Positions 32,472 to 40,965 of a stretch of 64,000 bases of DNA are shown here, piece by piece; the stretch's first letter is position 1, and each line of letters starts with the position of its first letter. The DNA comes from Longimicrobiales bacterium (GTDB taxonomy: Bacteria > Gemmatimonadota > Gemmatimonadetes > Longimicrobiales > Gaopeijiaceae), in contig JANQNV010000028.1 in assembly GCA_028279425.1 (NCBI GenBank), forward strand, positions 1 to 64,000, given 5' to 3'. The notes beneath the pieces were generated by a model. It saw only the letters and a program-made list of their open reading frames with translations, was not told the origin of the DNA and did no database searches. Made by a program: the position numbers and the translations under genes.

Positions 32472-35075
32472 CTACTCCGCGTTGAGCGTTTGCCGCGGAT
32501 CGACGCGGGTGGCCCTCCGGGCCGGTTCGAAGGACGCGGCCAGTGCGACGGTGGTGAGAACCACTGCCGCGGCCACGAGCGCGCCGATGTCGCGGCTCCC
32601 GACGCCGTAGACCAGGCCCTCGAAGAGGCCAGCGGCCAGCATGAAGAGCGCGGCTCCAAGCGCGACTCCAACCAGGGCCATACGGAGTCCCTCCGCCAGG
32701 ACCATCCCTCTCACGCGCGACGTTCCTGCGCCCAACGCGACGCGGATACCCATCTCGCGCTTCCTGCGGCCCACGGCATACGAGAGCACAGCGAACAACC
32801 CGGCGGCCGCCAGCACGAGGGAGAGGCTGGCGAGCGCGTTGAGCAGCAGGAGCATGAAGCGAGGCATGTCCTCCTGTTCCGCCAGCGTCCGCTCGGCTGT
32901 CTCCGCGCGCCAGATCCACTGGGCCGGGTCGACGGCCGCCACCGCCCGGCGCATCAACGGAACGAGCGCTTCCGTGTCGCCCGCGGTTCGCACGCTGAAG
33001 GTCACGACGCCCGGCGATTGGTCGGGCGCCGCGGCGTAGACGATCTGGTTGGGGCCCTGACGTTGGTCCCGACCCTCCAAGCGGAGATCGCGCGCCACCC
33101 CGACAACGGTGAGCCAGGGCTCGTCCGCCTCAGAACGGAATCGCCGTCCGACGACCCGGTCCGTGCCCCAGATCCACTGCGCCATGTCCCGATCGATGAC
33201 GACGTTGTCGGCTCCGGCGTCCCCTGCGTTGAGCGGGCGTCCCGCAACGAGGTGGACACCGCGAACGTCGAACCAGTCCGGCGATGCGTACACGGCGGGC
33301 ACGATCGCAGGCTGATCCGCCAGCACCTCCGAACCCTCCGCCTGGATTGCCGTGCCGAACTTGAGGAGCGAGGACTCCTTCGCGACACCGTCGACCTCGG
33401 GCCTGGCCTCCAACCAGGCCTCGACCCGGCGTTCGGCGTCGAGGCGGGCGGCCGCGTCGGCGTAGCGCACCCTCGACCACTGGATCTGAAGATGGGCGAC
33501 CCGCTCGACCTCGAAGCCCGGGTCTTCGGCGAGCAACAGGGTGAAGCTTCGGGTCAGCAGCCCGGCCCCCGCGAGCAGCACCATGGACAGCGCGATCTGG
33601 CCGACCACCAGCGCGTTGCGCATGCGACGTCGGCCGCGGGTCTCGTCGAGCCCCGACCCCGCCGAAGAGAGCGTCGCTCCGGCCCCGCGCAGCAGCATCC
33701 CTGCGGGCACCAAGCCTAGCGCCCACCCGGTGGCCGCCGCGCCGGCGAACGTGAAGAGGAGGGTGCGATCCTCGACGACGAAGGCGTGGCGAGTGAAGAA
33801 GGTGAGCGACGAGGGTAGCATCCCACGGATGCCCTCCAAGGCCAACCACGCGACCCCCGCAGCCGCCACGCCGCCCAGGAGTCCCAGTATCATTCCCTCG
33901 ATCGTGACCTGCGCGAGCAGCCTTCGGCGCGGGCAGCCCAAGGCGCGTCGAATGGACATCGCTCGCTCGCGACTCGAGAACCCTACCAGGATCAGGTTGG
34001 CCGCATTGGTGAGCGCGATCAGGTACAGGAGGAGGACGGTTCCCGCCAGCGTCAGGAGGGGCCGGACGAACCGCTCCTGAACCTCGTGTTCGGCCACAGC
34101 CCCGAGTTGCACACCCCGAACCGTGCCGGGCTGGGCGGCTTCCATGCCCTGCCCGACTGCGGCGAAGCGCTCGTGTGCCTCGGCAAACCCGACGCCGGGC
34201 GCCAGCCGGAGCCACACCCAGCGCAGCCACCCGGGCTCGCGGTCCAGCCAGGAGCCGTCGTCTCGCAGAGGTAGCCAAAGGTCGGGCGCGCTGGACTGGG
34301 CCGGGAAGCGGATGCCCCCCCGGAGCACCCCGATCACAGTCACCGGAGTGGACTCGAGCGTGATGGTACCTCCCACCAGGTCGCGCTCACCACCCATCCG
34401 CTCCCAGGCCTCGCGAGAGAGTACGGCGACGGCAGGCGCACCCGGACGGGCATCCTCGGCGCGGATCCCCCGCCCGAGATGGAGAGGGATACCCAGCAGG
34501 GTGTCCGCCCCAGGCGAGAGCGCCAGCACGTGCATCGCCTCGGGTAGCTCGACATCGGTGCGCATGAGGGTCTCGCGGTCCCAGGCGACCCATCCCTCCA
34601 CGAAGTCCGTGGTGGCCGATCTCCACCCCTCCAGCGCACCTGGCTCCACACCAAGGGTCCACGCGCGCTCCTCCCCCCGTAGGAACTGTGTCTCGACCTC
34701 CATCAAGCGGTCCACGGCACGGAACTGGAAGGGCCGCAACGCGAACGCATCGATCACGGAGAACGTCGCCGAACTCGCGCCCACCGCGAGTCCGAGCAGC
34801 AGGACCACAGCGGCGACCAGGCCGGGAGCGCCCTTGAGGCCGCGCAGCGCATCGCCCAGCAGTCGAGCCATCGAGGCCGCGCGCCCCTCCCCCCCGTCCC
34901 GTGGGTCGTCGTCGACGGCGACCACGTCGTGGCGGATCCGGTCCATGTCCCCGAACCGTTCCCGGGCCTCGGCCTTGGCCGCCTCCGGGTCCCAACCCCG
35001 TGCGATCAGATGGTCGATGCGCTCCTGGACGTGGTGCTCCAGCTCCTCGCGCACGTCGGGTCTCACCTTCTTCAT
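32472..35075 (-). CDS. ADOP-family FtsX/MacB-like permease (module 3)
   Basis: An 867-residue permease. This copy has the other common ADOP N-terminus, a helical MKKVRPDVREELEHHVQERI with ARERFGDMDRIRHDV. First helix: GLVAAVVLLLGLAVGASSAT. Two MacB-type periplasmic domains and FtsX helix blocks follow (VLLLYLIALTNAANLILVGF; LVLAAAGLFAVLSYAVGRRK). Its ATG is three bases after the PadR stop, with GAGGAG nearby as ribosome-binding site. No ATPase gene is present. Confidence 0.9.
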   Translation of the reverse strand: MKKVRPDVREELEHHVQERIDHLIARGWDPEAAKAEARERFGDMDRIRHDVVAVDDDPRDGGEGRAASMARLLGDALRGLKGAPGLVAAVVLLLGLAVGASSATFSVIDAFALRPFQFRAVDRLMEVETQFLRGEERAWTLGVEPGALEGWRSATTDFVEGWVAWDRETLMRTDVELPEAMHVLALSPGADTLLGIPLHLGRGIRAEDARPGAPAVAVLSREAWERMGGERDLVGGTITLESTPVTVIGVLRGGIRFPAQSSAPDLWLPLRDDGSWLDREPGWLRWVWLRLAPGVGFAEAHERFAAVGQGMEAAQPGTVRGVQLGAVAEHEVQERFVRPLLTLAGTVLLLYLIALTNAANLILVGFSSRERAMSIRRALGCPRRRLLAQVTIEGMILGLLGGVAAAGVAWLALEGIRGMLPSSLTFFTRHAFVVEDRTLLFTFAGAAATGWALGLVPAGMLLRGAGATLSSAGSGLDETRGRRRMRNALVVGQIALSMVLLAGAGLLTRSFTLLLAEDPGFEVERVAHLQIQWSRVRYADAAARLDAERRVEAWLEARPEVDGVAKESSLLKFGTAIQAEGSEVLADQPAIVPAVYASPDWFDVRGVHLVAGRPLNAGDAGADNVVIDRDMAQWIWGTDRVVGRRFRSEADEPWLTVVGVARDLRLEGRDQRQGPNQIVYAAAPDQSPGVVTFSVRTAGDTEALVPLMRRAVAAVDPAQWIWRAETAERTLAEQEDMPRFMLLLLNALASLSLVLAAAGLFAVLSYAVGRRKREMGIRVALGAGTSRVRGMVLAEGLRMALVGVALGAALFMLAAGLFEGLVYGVGSRDIGALVAAAVVLTTVALAASFEPARRATRVDPRQTLNAE

Positions 35076-35078
35076 CGT

Positions 35079-35411
35079 CTACCGCTCCTCGACCACGCGC
35101 GCCACGGCACTGACATAGGAGTCCCAAGTGCGCATCTCCCCGCGAAGCGCACGCTCCCCCACCGCCGTGATCGTGTAGTAGCGGGCCCGGCGCCCCTTCT
35201 CGGATACGCCCCATTCGGCCTCGGCGAAGCCGCGCTTGCGGATGCGGTGAAGGGCGGGATAGAGCGCCCCTTCTTCGACGAGGAAGGCACCCTCAGACCG
35301 GTCTTCGATCCAGCGGAGGATCTCGAATCCGTGCATTCGCCCGCCGCGCGCCAGGGCGGCCAGCGCCAGGAACTCGACGGAGCCCGGCAGAATGGATAGG
35401 GGTTCAACCAT
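35079..35411 (-). CDS. PadR-family transcriptional regulator (module 3)
   Basis: A 110-residue winged-helix protein. LPGSVEFLALAALARGGRMH, then VEEGALYPALHRIRKRGFAE as the recognition helix, then RRARYYTITAVGERALRGEM as the wing. This is the PadR subtype that normally precedes ADOP permeases. The ATG is at 35411. A weak, imperfect inverted repeat GGTGAGGG-ATCGA-CCCTACC (35433-35452) is the only candidate operator I see upstream. Confidence 0.92.
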   Translation of the reverse strand: MVEPLSILPGSVEFLALAALARGGRMHGFEILRWIEDRSEGAFLVEEGALYPALHRIRKRGFAEAEWGVSEKGRRARYYTITAVGERALRGEMRTWDSYVSAVARVVEER

Positions 35412-35468
35412 GGCACGGCCGCCCGGAGTTAAGGTGAGGGATCGACCCTACCACCCTATTGGCCTCGC

Positions 35469-35695
35469 GTGCTTAGGGCAAGGACACGGCTCCTGAAGGC
35501 CGAGAAGCTCGCGGGGCTGCCGAAGCTGAACGGAGGACTCTGGCACCCCTACCGGCGCCTCTGGGCCTCGGAGCGGAAGCACCTGCCGGATGTCGACGTG
35601 GCGGCCGCGGGTGGATGGAAGGACACACGGGCCCGAAGCTCAGCTACGAGCGGGCGGACCCCGCCACGGTCCTGCGGGTCGTGGAGGGTGTCTAG
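35469..35695 (+). pseudogene. Tyrosine recombinase (integrase) C-terminal remnant, frameshifted
   Basis: The forward frame reads KAEKLAGLPKLNGG, LWHPYRRLWASERKHL and DVDVAAAGGWKDTR, matching the end of phage-type tyrosine integrases: the catalytic H-x-x-R-x-x-W region and the G-W beta/helix. At about 35634 the frame is lost. Adding one base to GCCCGAAG restores ALKLSYERADPATVLRVVEG and a TAG stop at 35693-35695, so the catalytic tyrosine of LSY is preserved in the shifted frame. The N-terminal two thirds are missing. It begins 57 bases from the PadR gene of module 3 and about 0.8 kb from a tRNA-Ala gene. Bases 35696-35747 are non-coding. Confidence 0.72.
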
Positions 35696-35747
35696 GATCC
35701 CCCCATCCCGGCCCGATCGAGTCGTTCGGGCCGACATGATTCTAGCG

Positions 35748-36185
35748 CTACTCCACGATCAACTCGAAGGTGAAGACCTCAACGCCACCGGTAACGCCGT
35801 TGAACCCACGGACCTCCAGGATCGCCTGACCCTTCTGTTGGAACTCGATCTCCACCGAGTGTCGGTAGAGCGCCTGATAGTCGGGACAGCCGTGGTCACC
35901 GACAGGATCCCAGAAGATGTCGTAGGGCTCGACCAAGACCCGATCTGTCTCGATCGTCGTCTCCGTCGGTCCCTTCCTCGAGCATCCGCCCGCCAAAGTC
36001 CTGACAACTACCGTGAACGGGGCTCCCGAGACGACGGTAGCGGGGAACGTGACCTCGAGAGGATCACCTCCCGCCAACAGCACACCCAACTCTGTGCGTT
36101 CCTCGACCTCGGTCGGAGACGAACAAGCGGCCACCACGGCGACCAAGGCCGCACCCAACCTGAGTCCACGTCGCAACTGTCTCAT
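35748..36185 (-). CDS. Small lipoprotein of unknown function
   Basis: A 145-residue protein with a lipoprotein signal: MRQLRRGLRLGAALVAVVAA then C21 followed by SSPTEVEE. The mature part is a single beta-rich domain (LEVTFPATVVSGAPFTVVVR, AILEVRGFNGVTGGVEVFTF) resembling small secreted proteins of this group that include a cysteine pair (GGCSRKG, HGCPDY). I do not recognise a family. It appears intact and stands alone in the debris-rich region. Confidence 0.75.
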   Translation of the reverse strand: MRQLRRGLRLGAALVAVVAACSSPTEVEERTELGVLLAGGDPLEVTFPATVVSGAPFTVVVRTLAGGCSRKGPTETTIETDRVLVEPYDIFWDPVGDHGCPDYQALYRHSVEIEFQQKGQAILEVRGFNGVTGGVEVFTFELIVE

Positions 36186-36439
36186 TTGCTCGCCCTCGCT
36201 CGGCTAGTGCGGGTAGGGACCGATGGTCAGATTCCGACTACCGGGTACAACCCGATGGCCTCCTTGGGCCAGCAGCCGGGGGTACTCACACTAGATACCC
36301 GCCACCGGCCTACCCAGGGCGTCGGGCGACACCCCCTCCCCCGGTGGGGAAGATCCCCACGGGTCGATTTCGGCCTCCCCGGGCGCCGGCGTTAGAGGCC
36401 CTTGGCGGACACATTCCTGCCACAGCGCCCCAAGCACCA

Positions 36440-36476
36440 CGATGCCCCACAGCGGCACAACCGTTGCGGGGCATCG
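36440..36476 (-). terminator. Strong hairpin downstream of tRNA-Ala
   Basis: CGATGCCCC (36440-36448) pairs perfectly with GGGGCATCG (36468-36476), and the inner loop can pair further (CAGCGG with CCGTTG). It lies 11 bases beyond the 3' end of the minus-strand tRNA, the expected place for its terminator. The T-run is weak on that strand; on the plus strand a TCTTT follows. Bases 36186-36439 contain no gene I can support. Confidence 0.5.
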
Positions 36477-36487
36477 TCTTTCGTGAG

Positions 36488-36560
36488 TGGAGCCAGCCGG
36501 GCTCGAACCGGCGACCCCCTGCTTGCAAAGCAGGTGCTCTCCCAACTGAGCTATGGCCCC
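36488..36560 (-). tRNA. tRNA-Ala(UGC): tRNA-Ala (anticodon UGC)
   Basis: The minus strand folds as a complete cloverleaf of 73 bases. Acceptor GGGGCCA pairs with TGGCTCC with one G-U, and the discriminator is A. D-arm GCTC/GAGC. Anticodon stem CCTGC/GCAGG with loop TTTGCAA, giving anticodon TGC. T-arm GCCGG/CCGGC with loop TTCGAGC. The CCA end is not encoded (the next bases read CTC). It is intact, with no sign of an element inserted into its 3' end, although an integrase remnant lies nearby. Confidence 0.95.
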
Positions 36561-36699
36561 ATGTATGCTACTCTGCCTTGTGGTCAAGCCACATCGCTAC
36601 AGGAGTGAGTGGCTCCCCCAACGCGGGTGTGCATGTTCGGTGCGCACGTATAGCACCGAAACACGCCTGTTCCCGAAGCTCGCCGGCCCCAAGAACGGC

Positions 36700-37232
36700 C
36701 TACAACATAGTCTCTCGATCGGCCTCTTGGTAGGAACCCTTCGGCGCTTCGAGACCGGACGCCTCCTGTCGGCTAGCAGCGGGACCTGGCGGAACGGCCA
36801 AGCACCGCGCGCAGGCCCAACCGAGCCTGGGGCCACCGACACCCTCGCCCGCCGAGTCAAAATCAGCCGCCAGCGGTGACATCGACCCGAAGCACCGGAG
36901 GCACTCTCGGCGGGCGGCAAAGGTGACGTCTATGTCGCCGCCGTCGGCGAAATCATAGACGATTGGGCGGCACCTGATGGACAGCGAGTCCTGACCCTCG
37001 GGCATACCGATTGGGGAGAGCGATGCCTGTAGGGAATACCGTCCGCCGGACCAGGTCTTCGTTCACCCGCGAGTCCTCCGCTCGGCAGCTCACAGAAAGT
37101 GAGGTAGACATCCAGCTCCGACTCCGCCGGCATGCCTACCGAATCCCGGACCACTCCCTGGAGTCGAGCATAGCCGCTCGGAGGACCAAACCCCGAAGGC
37201 GACGGGGAGGAGGACCCGAGCCCTGCATGTAG
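36700..37232 (-). pseudogene. Frameshifted carboxypeptidase-regulatory-like domain remnant
   Basis: On the minus strand one frame (from about 37232 to about 37010) reads GYARLQGVVRDSVGMPAESE, LDVYLTFCEL and then ADGIPYRHRS, the look of a G-x-V-x-D-x-x-G-x-P...T-D-G-x-Y regulatory-like beta domain. A different frame continues without a break as MPEGQDSLSIRCRPIVYDFA and DGGDIDVTFAARRECL down to 36700. The two halves join near 37009, implying a frameshift in a small secreted-protein gene. No start or signal peptide is visible. Family assignment is from pattern only. Confidence 0.4.
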
Positions 37233-37270
37233 CGCCCAACCGCCGCCAGCAGTGATCGGGCAAGCCGAGC

Positions 37271-37438
37271 CTAGTGTCCCGTTTGAGCAGTCCGGTGCGT
37301 ACCGAGAGGGGGTGAGGGCTTGGGTGGCGAGGCGGAGCGACGCGGCGTAGCCAAAGCTACGGCAAGGAGTGCCAACGACGTCCACACAAGATGCACACCT
37401 CCTCGAATACCTTCGGGACTTTTCAATCGGGACACTAG
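37271..37438. mobile_element. MITE-like element with terminal inverted repeats
   Basis: CTAGTGTCCCG (37271-37281) is exactly inverted as CGGGACACTAG (37428-37438). Beyond the perfect 11 bases the two ends stay similar for about 25 bases (TTGA and AGTCC shared). The 168-bp interior has no transposase. TA occurs at both extreme ends, as expected for an IS630/mariner-like TA target, though the family cannot be confirmed. Related end sequences occur at 17530-17539 and possibly 1-75. Bases 37439-37699 hold nothing I can call. Confidence 0.55.
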
Positions 37439-37699
37439 CGAGGAGCTACCGCGCGAGGGTACTCTGAGGACAAGGCGAGTTGGCCGGATCGCTCTCGAAG
37501 CGGCAGCGCGGGCAAGCGATGGCGCCGGGCGCGACTTCTCAGCGGGGGCGACAGAAGGTGGATGGAGGTAAGGGTGAGGAGTTCCGGTTATCGGCGAGGC
37601 TACTCGCCTCTTCCTGCTTCGAGGAGAGGAAGGCGGACGGCGAGTCGCTACAACGGGCGACTGGGCGGCTCCCCATCCTCGACACCGGTTGAGACGCGC

Positions 37700-38311
37700 T
37701 TGGCCGGAATCGTATTTCGCGCTGGCCGGTCATCTGCCGTGGCCATGGCTCCTATCCTTGGGGCGGTCCTGGGCTGTTCCTCGGATACCACCGAGCCGTC
37801 AAGCCAAGCGCCGCATCTCGCGACCGCAGCGTCGTCGTTCCTGCTCGTCTCGGATGGGCTCTCCGCTACTGGCAGCGTTCGCATCGCAGTTACCAACGCA
37901 AACGACCGGCCCCTCTACGTCTTCCGGTCCTGTGGTTCGATCCTCTTCTGGCTCGAGCGTGAAACGGACCTCGGTTGGGAGACGACACTCGAACCACCGA
38001 GTTGCCTCGCCCTCCCAGAGGCCGAACCGGTGGCCGCTGGTGCATCGAGGGAGTTTGCGCTGTCGATCACAGTCGAGCCTGACTACCAGGTGGGCACGCA
38101 CCGGATCGTCTTCGACATGCTGTCCTGGACCGCCGACTGGGCTCGAGCCGTCGACGAGGGTCGGTGGCCCAAGACGTCACGCTCGAGTGATGAGTTCGAG
38201 CTGGTGATTCAAACCGGAGGCTCCAGGGCGGCGAGTTCCACTTGGCCGGCGACCACCTCGGGCCATGCCCTTCCACGTGGGTACAGTGGGCGAGGTGATG
38301 GTGAGGAGTAG
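37700..38311 (+). CDS. Small lipoprotein of unknown function
   Basis: About 203 residues from the TTG at 37700, giving MAGIVFRAGRSSAVAMAPIL then GAVLGC, a lipoprotein signal with the cysteine at 26. The mature part looks like a small Ig-like secreted domain (GLSATGSVRIAVTNANDRPL, YVFRSCGSILFWLERETDLG, REFALSITVEPDYQVGTHRI) of the kind that limits or senses stress in surface proteins; no family is recognised. The alternative ATG at 37745 would leave a signal without a basic region, so TTG is preferred. The last 30 residues are low complexity and the true end could be affected by a frameshift. Confidence 0.6.
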   Translation: MAGIVFRAGRSSAVAMAPILGAVLGCSSDTTEPSSQAPHLATAASSFLLVSDGLSATGSVRIAVTNANDRPLYVFRSCGSILFWLERETDLGWETTLEPPSCLALPEAEPVAAGASREFALSITVEPDYQVGTHRIVFDMLSWTADWARAVDEGRWPKTSRSSDEFELVIQTGGSRAASSTWPATTSGHALPRGYSGRGDGEE

Positions 38312-38392
38312 CTCTCGGAGAGGTCAGGTCGTCGCCGCCTTGTCAGGTATTCTACGGGCCCTGCCGGCCGATGGACTCGCCAAGGACCTGGC

Positions 38393-38761
38393 ATGAGGAT
38401 GCTCTTCGTCTGCTTCGTCGTCGCTCTGCTCGGGTGCGACGACGCTACGGCCCCCCTCGACGGCGGCCGGTATGAGTTGGTGACGGTCAACGGTGAGGCG
38501 GTGCCAACCGGATCCGTGACGGGAGGATTCGTGATCTTGATCGATGGCTCGTACCATTTCCAGCTGTACGGGCCGGAGGTGGATTTCTCGGAGCTTGGTA
38601 CGTTCAGGGTCGAGTCTGACGTCGTGACCTTCGTGCCCGACCGGGGGCTTTCCCCCCACCTCGAGCAGGGCAGCTCCTGGGTGGCCGAGATCCGCGGCAA
38701 AGAGATCCACTCCCGAAACGACGACCTTCGGGGCGCCGAAGTCTACCGACGCAACGATTGA
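38393..38761 (+). CDS. Small lipoprotein of unknown function
   Basis: A 122-residue protein. MRMLFVCFVVALLGC gives a lipoprotein signal with the cysteine at 15, followed by DDATAPLDGGRYELVTVNGE. The rest is a compact beta-barrel-like domain (GGFVILIDGSYHFQLYG, LGTFRVESDVVTFVPDRG), similar in outline to small lipocalin-like or META-like lipoproteins. It follows another small lipoprotein by 81 bases on the same strand. Confidence 0.75.
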   Translation: MRMLFVCFVVALLGCDDATAPLDGGRYELVTVNGEAVPTGSVTGGFVILIDGSYHFQLYGPEVDFSELGTFRVESDVVTFVPDRGLSPHLEQGSSWVAEIRGKEIHSRNDDLRGAEVYRRND

Positions 38762-38816
38762 CCCTCCGTACCGGTCCACTTGCCCGACGGAAGGACGACA
38801 CAGCTGCAGTCTGAAC

Positions 38817-39072
38817 CTACGCGGACGTCCAGGTCCGGAAGAGTCCCGCCCAGCCCGCGATCGCGTGAATCGCGGAGGCCCCCATGACGAGTTCACGGAA
38901 CGTCAGGTGGGGCTCGTCCACCGCCGTGCCGCAGGAGCAGGGCTCGCAGCATGAGCTCGATCCCGTGCGAAACCAGAAGCGGTGGCCCCGCATCCCACCC
39001 CCGCCGGAACGTGTCGCCGGCCACTCGCACCGCCGCACGAGGGGTCCGCGGCTCGATCTCGAGCTGCGTCAT
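38817..39072 (-). pseudogene. Possible frameshifted small gene coupled to the histidine kinase
   Basis: An ATG at 39072 overlaps the kinase stop (ATGA at 39069-39072) and opens MTQLEIEPRTPRAAVRVAGD through VSHGIELMLRALLLRHG, ending at 38893. In another frame, the downstream part ending at 38817 reads DEPHLTFRELVMGASAIHAI then AGWAGLF, which looks more like protein than the tail of the first frame. One frameshift near 38920 would make a single protein of about 85 residues. Either the 59-residue version is real or the gene is broken; I cannot identify a family. Confidence 0.35.
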
Positions 39073-40235
39073 GCGACGCTCCCATCCTCGCGGGTCGATC
39101 CGAGAAGCGCCGGCGCGGCCCCTCGCACCTCGGGAAGCAAAATCTGAAACTTCGCGCCCTCACCGAGGTCGCTCGACAAGAAGACCTGACCGTCTGCACG
39201 CTCTACGATGGTGCGCACGATACTTAGGCCGAGGCCGCGGCCCAACTCTCCACTCGTCGTAGCCCGCGGCTCGAACAGGTAGTTGACGGCCTCCTGCGCG
39301 ATTCCAGGTCCCGTATCGGTGACAGTGAAGCGCACGAAGCTGCGCACCGGCGCGGAGTCGCCTGGCTCAGTACGGATACGGACGCGATCAATCACCAGTG
39401 AGAGATGGCCTCCGCCAAGCATCGCCTCCGACGAGTTGGTCGCCAGGTTGAGGAGGATCTGGTCGAGATCTCCGGGAGGCAGGAGGAGTCGGCTCTTCAC
39501 TTTGCACCGGACCTCCACGGTGACGCCTTCAGAAACAGCGCCCCGGATCAGTCCTTCGAAGTGCGAGACCAGCTGACTCACCTCGAGCAGGACCGGCTTC
39601 GGCTCCCAATCACCTCCCATGGCCCGAAGCTTCCCGATCAGCTTCCCCATCGCCGCGCTTGCTGCGATCGCGTCCTGGAGCCCTGGGGGGATCCCGTCCC
39701 CCATCTCGCGGGCCGTGATCATCAGTTCAGCGTCTACCACCTGGAGCAGGTTCGCGAGATCATGCGCGAGCTTGGCTGCGAACTCGCCCCGCCTCAGGGC
39801 ATCGTCCTTCCTCGATCTCTTGGAGAGGACATCGATCAGGTTCTTCGACCACCCCCGCCGAGCCGCGGCCAATCGGGCCTGAGCGCTGGCGAGCTCGGGT
39901 GAGGAAGAGAGGGCGACGAAGTCGTGGACACCCCGAGCGACTGCGCGTTCGCGCACCTCCATCGGCGCGACTGCGGGCGTCACCATCAGCACCGGATGGT
40001 GCACGGACTGCCGGAGCACGCTGCGCACCGTCCGTCGGGCGCCAGGATCGTCTGGGGTCGGCTCGACGAAGATGATCGGAGCCTTCTCCGCGACACGTCG
40101 GATCTGTGCGGGACGCGTTGCGTAGATCAGCTTCACTCCGCCGGGCCGCAGGAGTTTCACGAGCCGCCGCTTCGTGCGTTCCTGAAGTCGGTACGCGATC
40201 GCGAGTAGTTCGGGACGGTGCGATTGCTCCGTCAC
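39069..40235 (-). CDS. Orphan sensor histidine kinase with N-terminal receiver-like domain
   Basis: About 388 residues. Residues 1-140 have a receiver-like alternating fold (GVKLIYATRPAQIRRVAEKA, PIIFVEPTPDD, HHPVLMVTPAVAPMEVRERA). The dimerisation helix carries the H-box in FAAKLAHDLANLLQ (about 190). The ATPase has N-box LNLATNSSEAM, G1 DTGPGIA, and G2 GRGLGLSIVRTIVERADG. There is no membrane segment, so it is cytoplasmic. No cognate response regulator is adjacent. GTG at 40235 is chosen because GGAGG precedes it by six bases; the longer frame upstream is not coding. Its target is unknown. Confidence 0.85.
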   Translation of the reverse strand: MTEQSHRPELLAIAYRLQERTKRRLVKLLRPGGVKLIYATRPAQIRRVAEKAPIIFVEPTPDDPGARRTVRSVLRQSVHHPVLMVTPAVAPMEVRERAVARGVHDFVALSSSPELASAQARLAAARRGWSKNLIDVLSKRSRKDDALRRGEFAAKLAHDLANLLQVVDAELMITAREMGDGIPPGLQDAIAASAAMGKLIGKLRAMGGDWEPKPVLLEVSQLVSHFEGLIRGAVSEGVTVEVRCKVKSRLLLPPGDLDQILLNLATNSSEAMLGGGHLSLVIDRVRIRTEPGDSAPVRSFVRFTVTDTGPGIAQEAVNYLFEPRATTSGELGRGLGLSIVRTIVERADGQVFLSSDLGEGAKFQILLPEVRGAAPALLGSTREDGSVA

Positions 40236-40712
40236 AGTTCGCCTCCATGCAATAGGGCGCGGCCGAGGGCCGCTTGCGAGAAGGCCGGGGGGGATCGAAG
40301 GGTACACGCCGATCGGCGGCCAGGTCCAGACCCGCGACGGGGCTTCGCCGCCGACGGCCGGCCACGCATGGCGCGCTTCTCGACACCTTGGTCGACGAGG
40401 GGCTCTTGTAGGCTGCGATCGATCTTGCGCGCAGGTGCGCGTTTGCTTTTACTTCGGCGTCCAAGCTGCACGGATGTAGCTGGTCAGGGGGGTCTCTGCT
40501 TGGTTCGAGGCCCCCCATCTTCGTTTCGAGCGGAAGACTCCCTACTCCCCCGGGGGAAGCGGCCCGACAGGAGTCTCCCAGGCTTCTGCGCTACCTTTCG
40601 TGTGGGTCGGCACTGAGGCCGGCGACGGGATCCTGGGAGAGGTTTGCGGCGGTGTTGGGGCAGGGAACGCCCGTCGTCGGCACGTGGCGACACCGCCGGC
40701 ACCGGAGGCCGG
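40236..40712. other. Intergenic region, no gene supported
   Basis: This 477-base gap separates the divergent histidine kinase and a small membrane protein gene. Open frames here have arginine/proline-rich shadow composition and no recognisable motifs. It must hold promoters for both flanking genes, but I see no clear palindrome or RNA structure. Confidence 0.6.
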
Positions 40713-40949
40713 ATGAGACTGATTCTGCGCTTCCGCACGGCCGCGATCCTGCTCGTCTTTGGCGCAGGATCCGTGGTCAGTTCCCTCTACTACGGCCCGG
40801 CGGATGCGAGCGGAGTGTGGCAGGATCCTGGGCTTGTCCGCAGGGTCGGCGTCGTCAGCCTCGTGCTTGGCGCGCTCGCACTCGTCGCTCGCCTCCTCCG
40901 GAGCACGATCGAGTGGGGTGCACGGGACGAGGACACACGGCGCGACTGA
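40713..40949 (+). CDS. Small two-helix membrane protein
   Basis: A 78-residue protein. A first hydrophobic helix (AAILLVFGAGSVVSSLYYG, about 9-27) and a second (VGVVSLVLGALALVARLL, about 46-63) end in a charged tail. GGAGG lies six bases upstream of the ATG, which supports translation. No family is recognised. It converges on the TonB-dependent receptor with 16 bases between stops. Confidence 0.6.
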   Translation: MRLILRFRTAAILLVFGAGSVVSSLYYGPADASGVWQDPGLVRRVGVVSLVLGALALVARLLRSTIEWGARDEDTRRD

Positions 40950-40965
40950 CGCCTCCTGCAGGGCG

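Noticed and set aside
36402-36608. Small plus-strand ORF containing SGASRARTGDPLLAKQVLSQ
   Set aside because: This is the well-known false ORF read from the antisense strand of a tRNA-Ala gene.
40218-40616. 132-codon ORF in the gap beside the histidine kinase
   Set aside because: Arg/Pro-rich composition and no motif; overlaps the kinase promoter and start.
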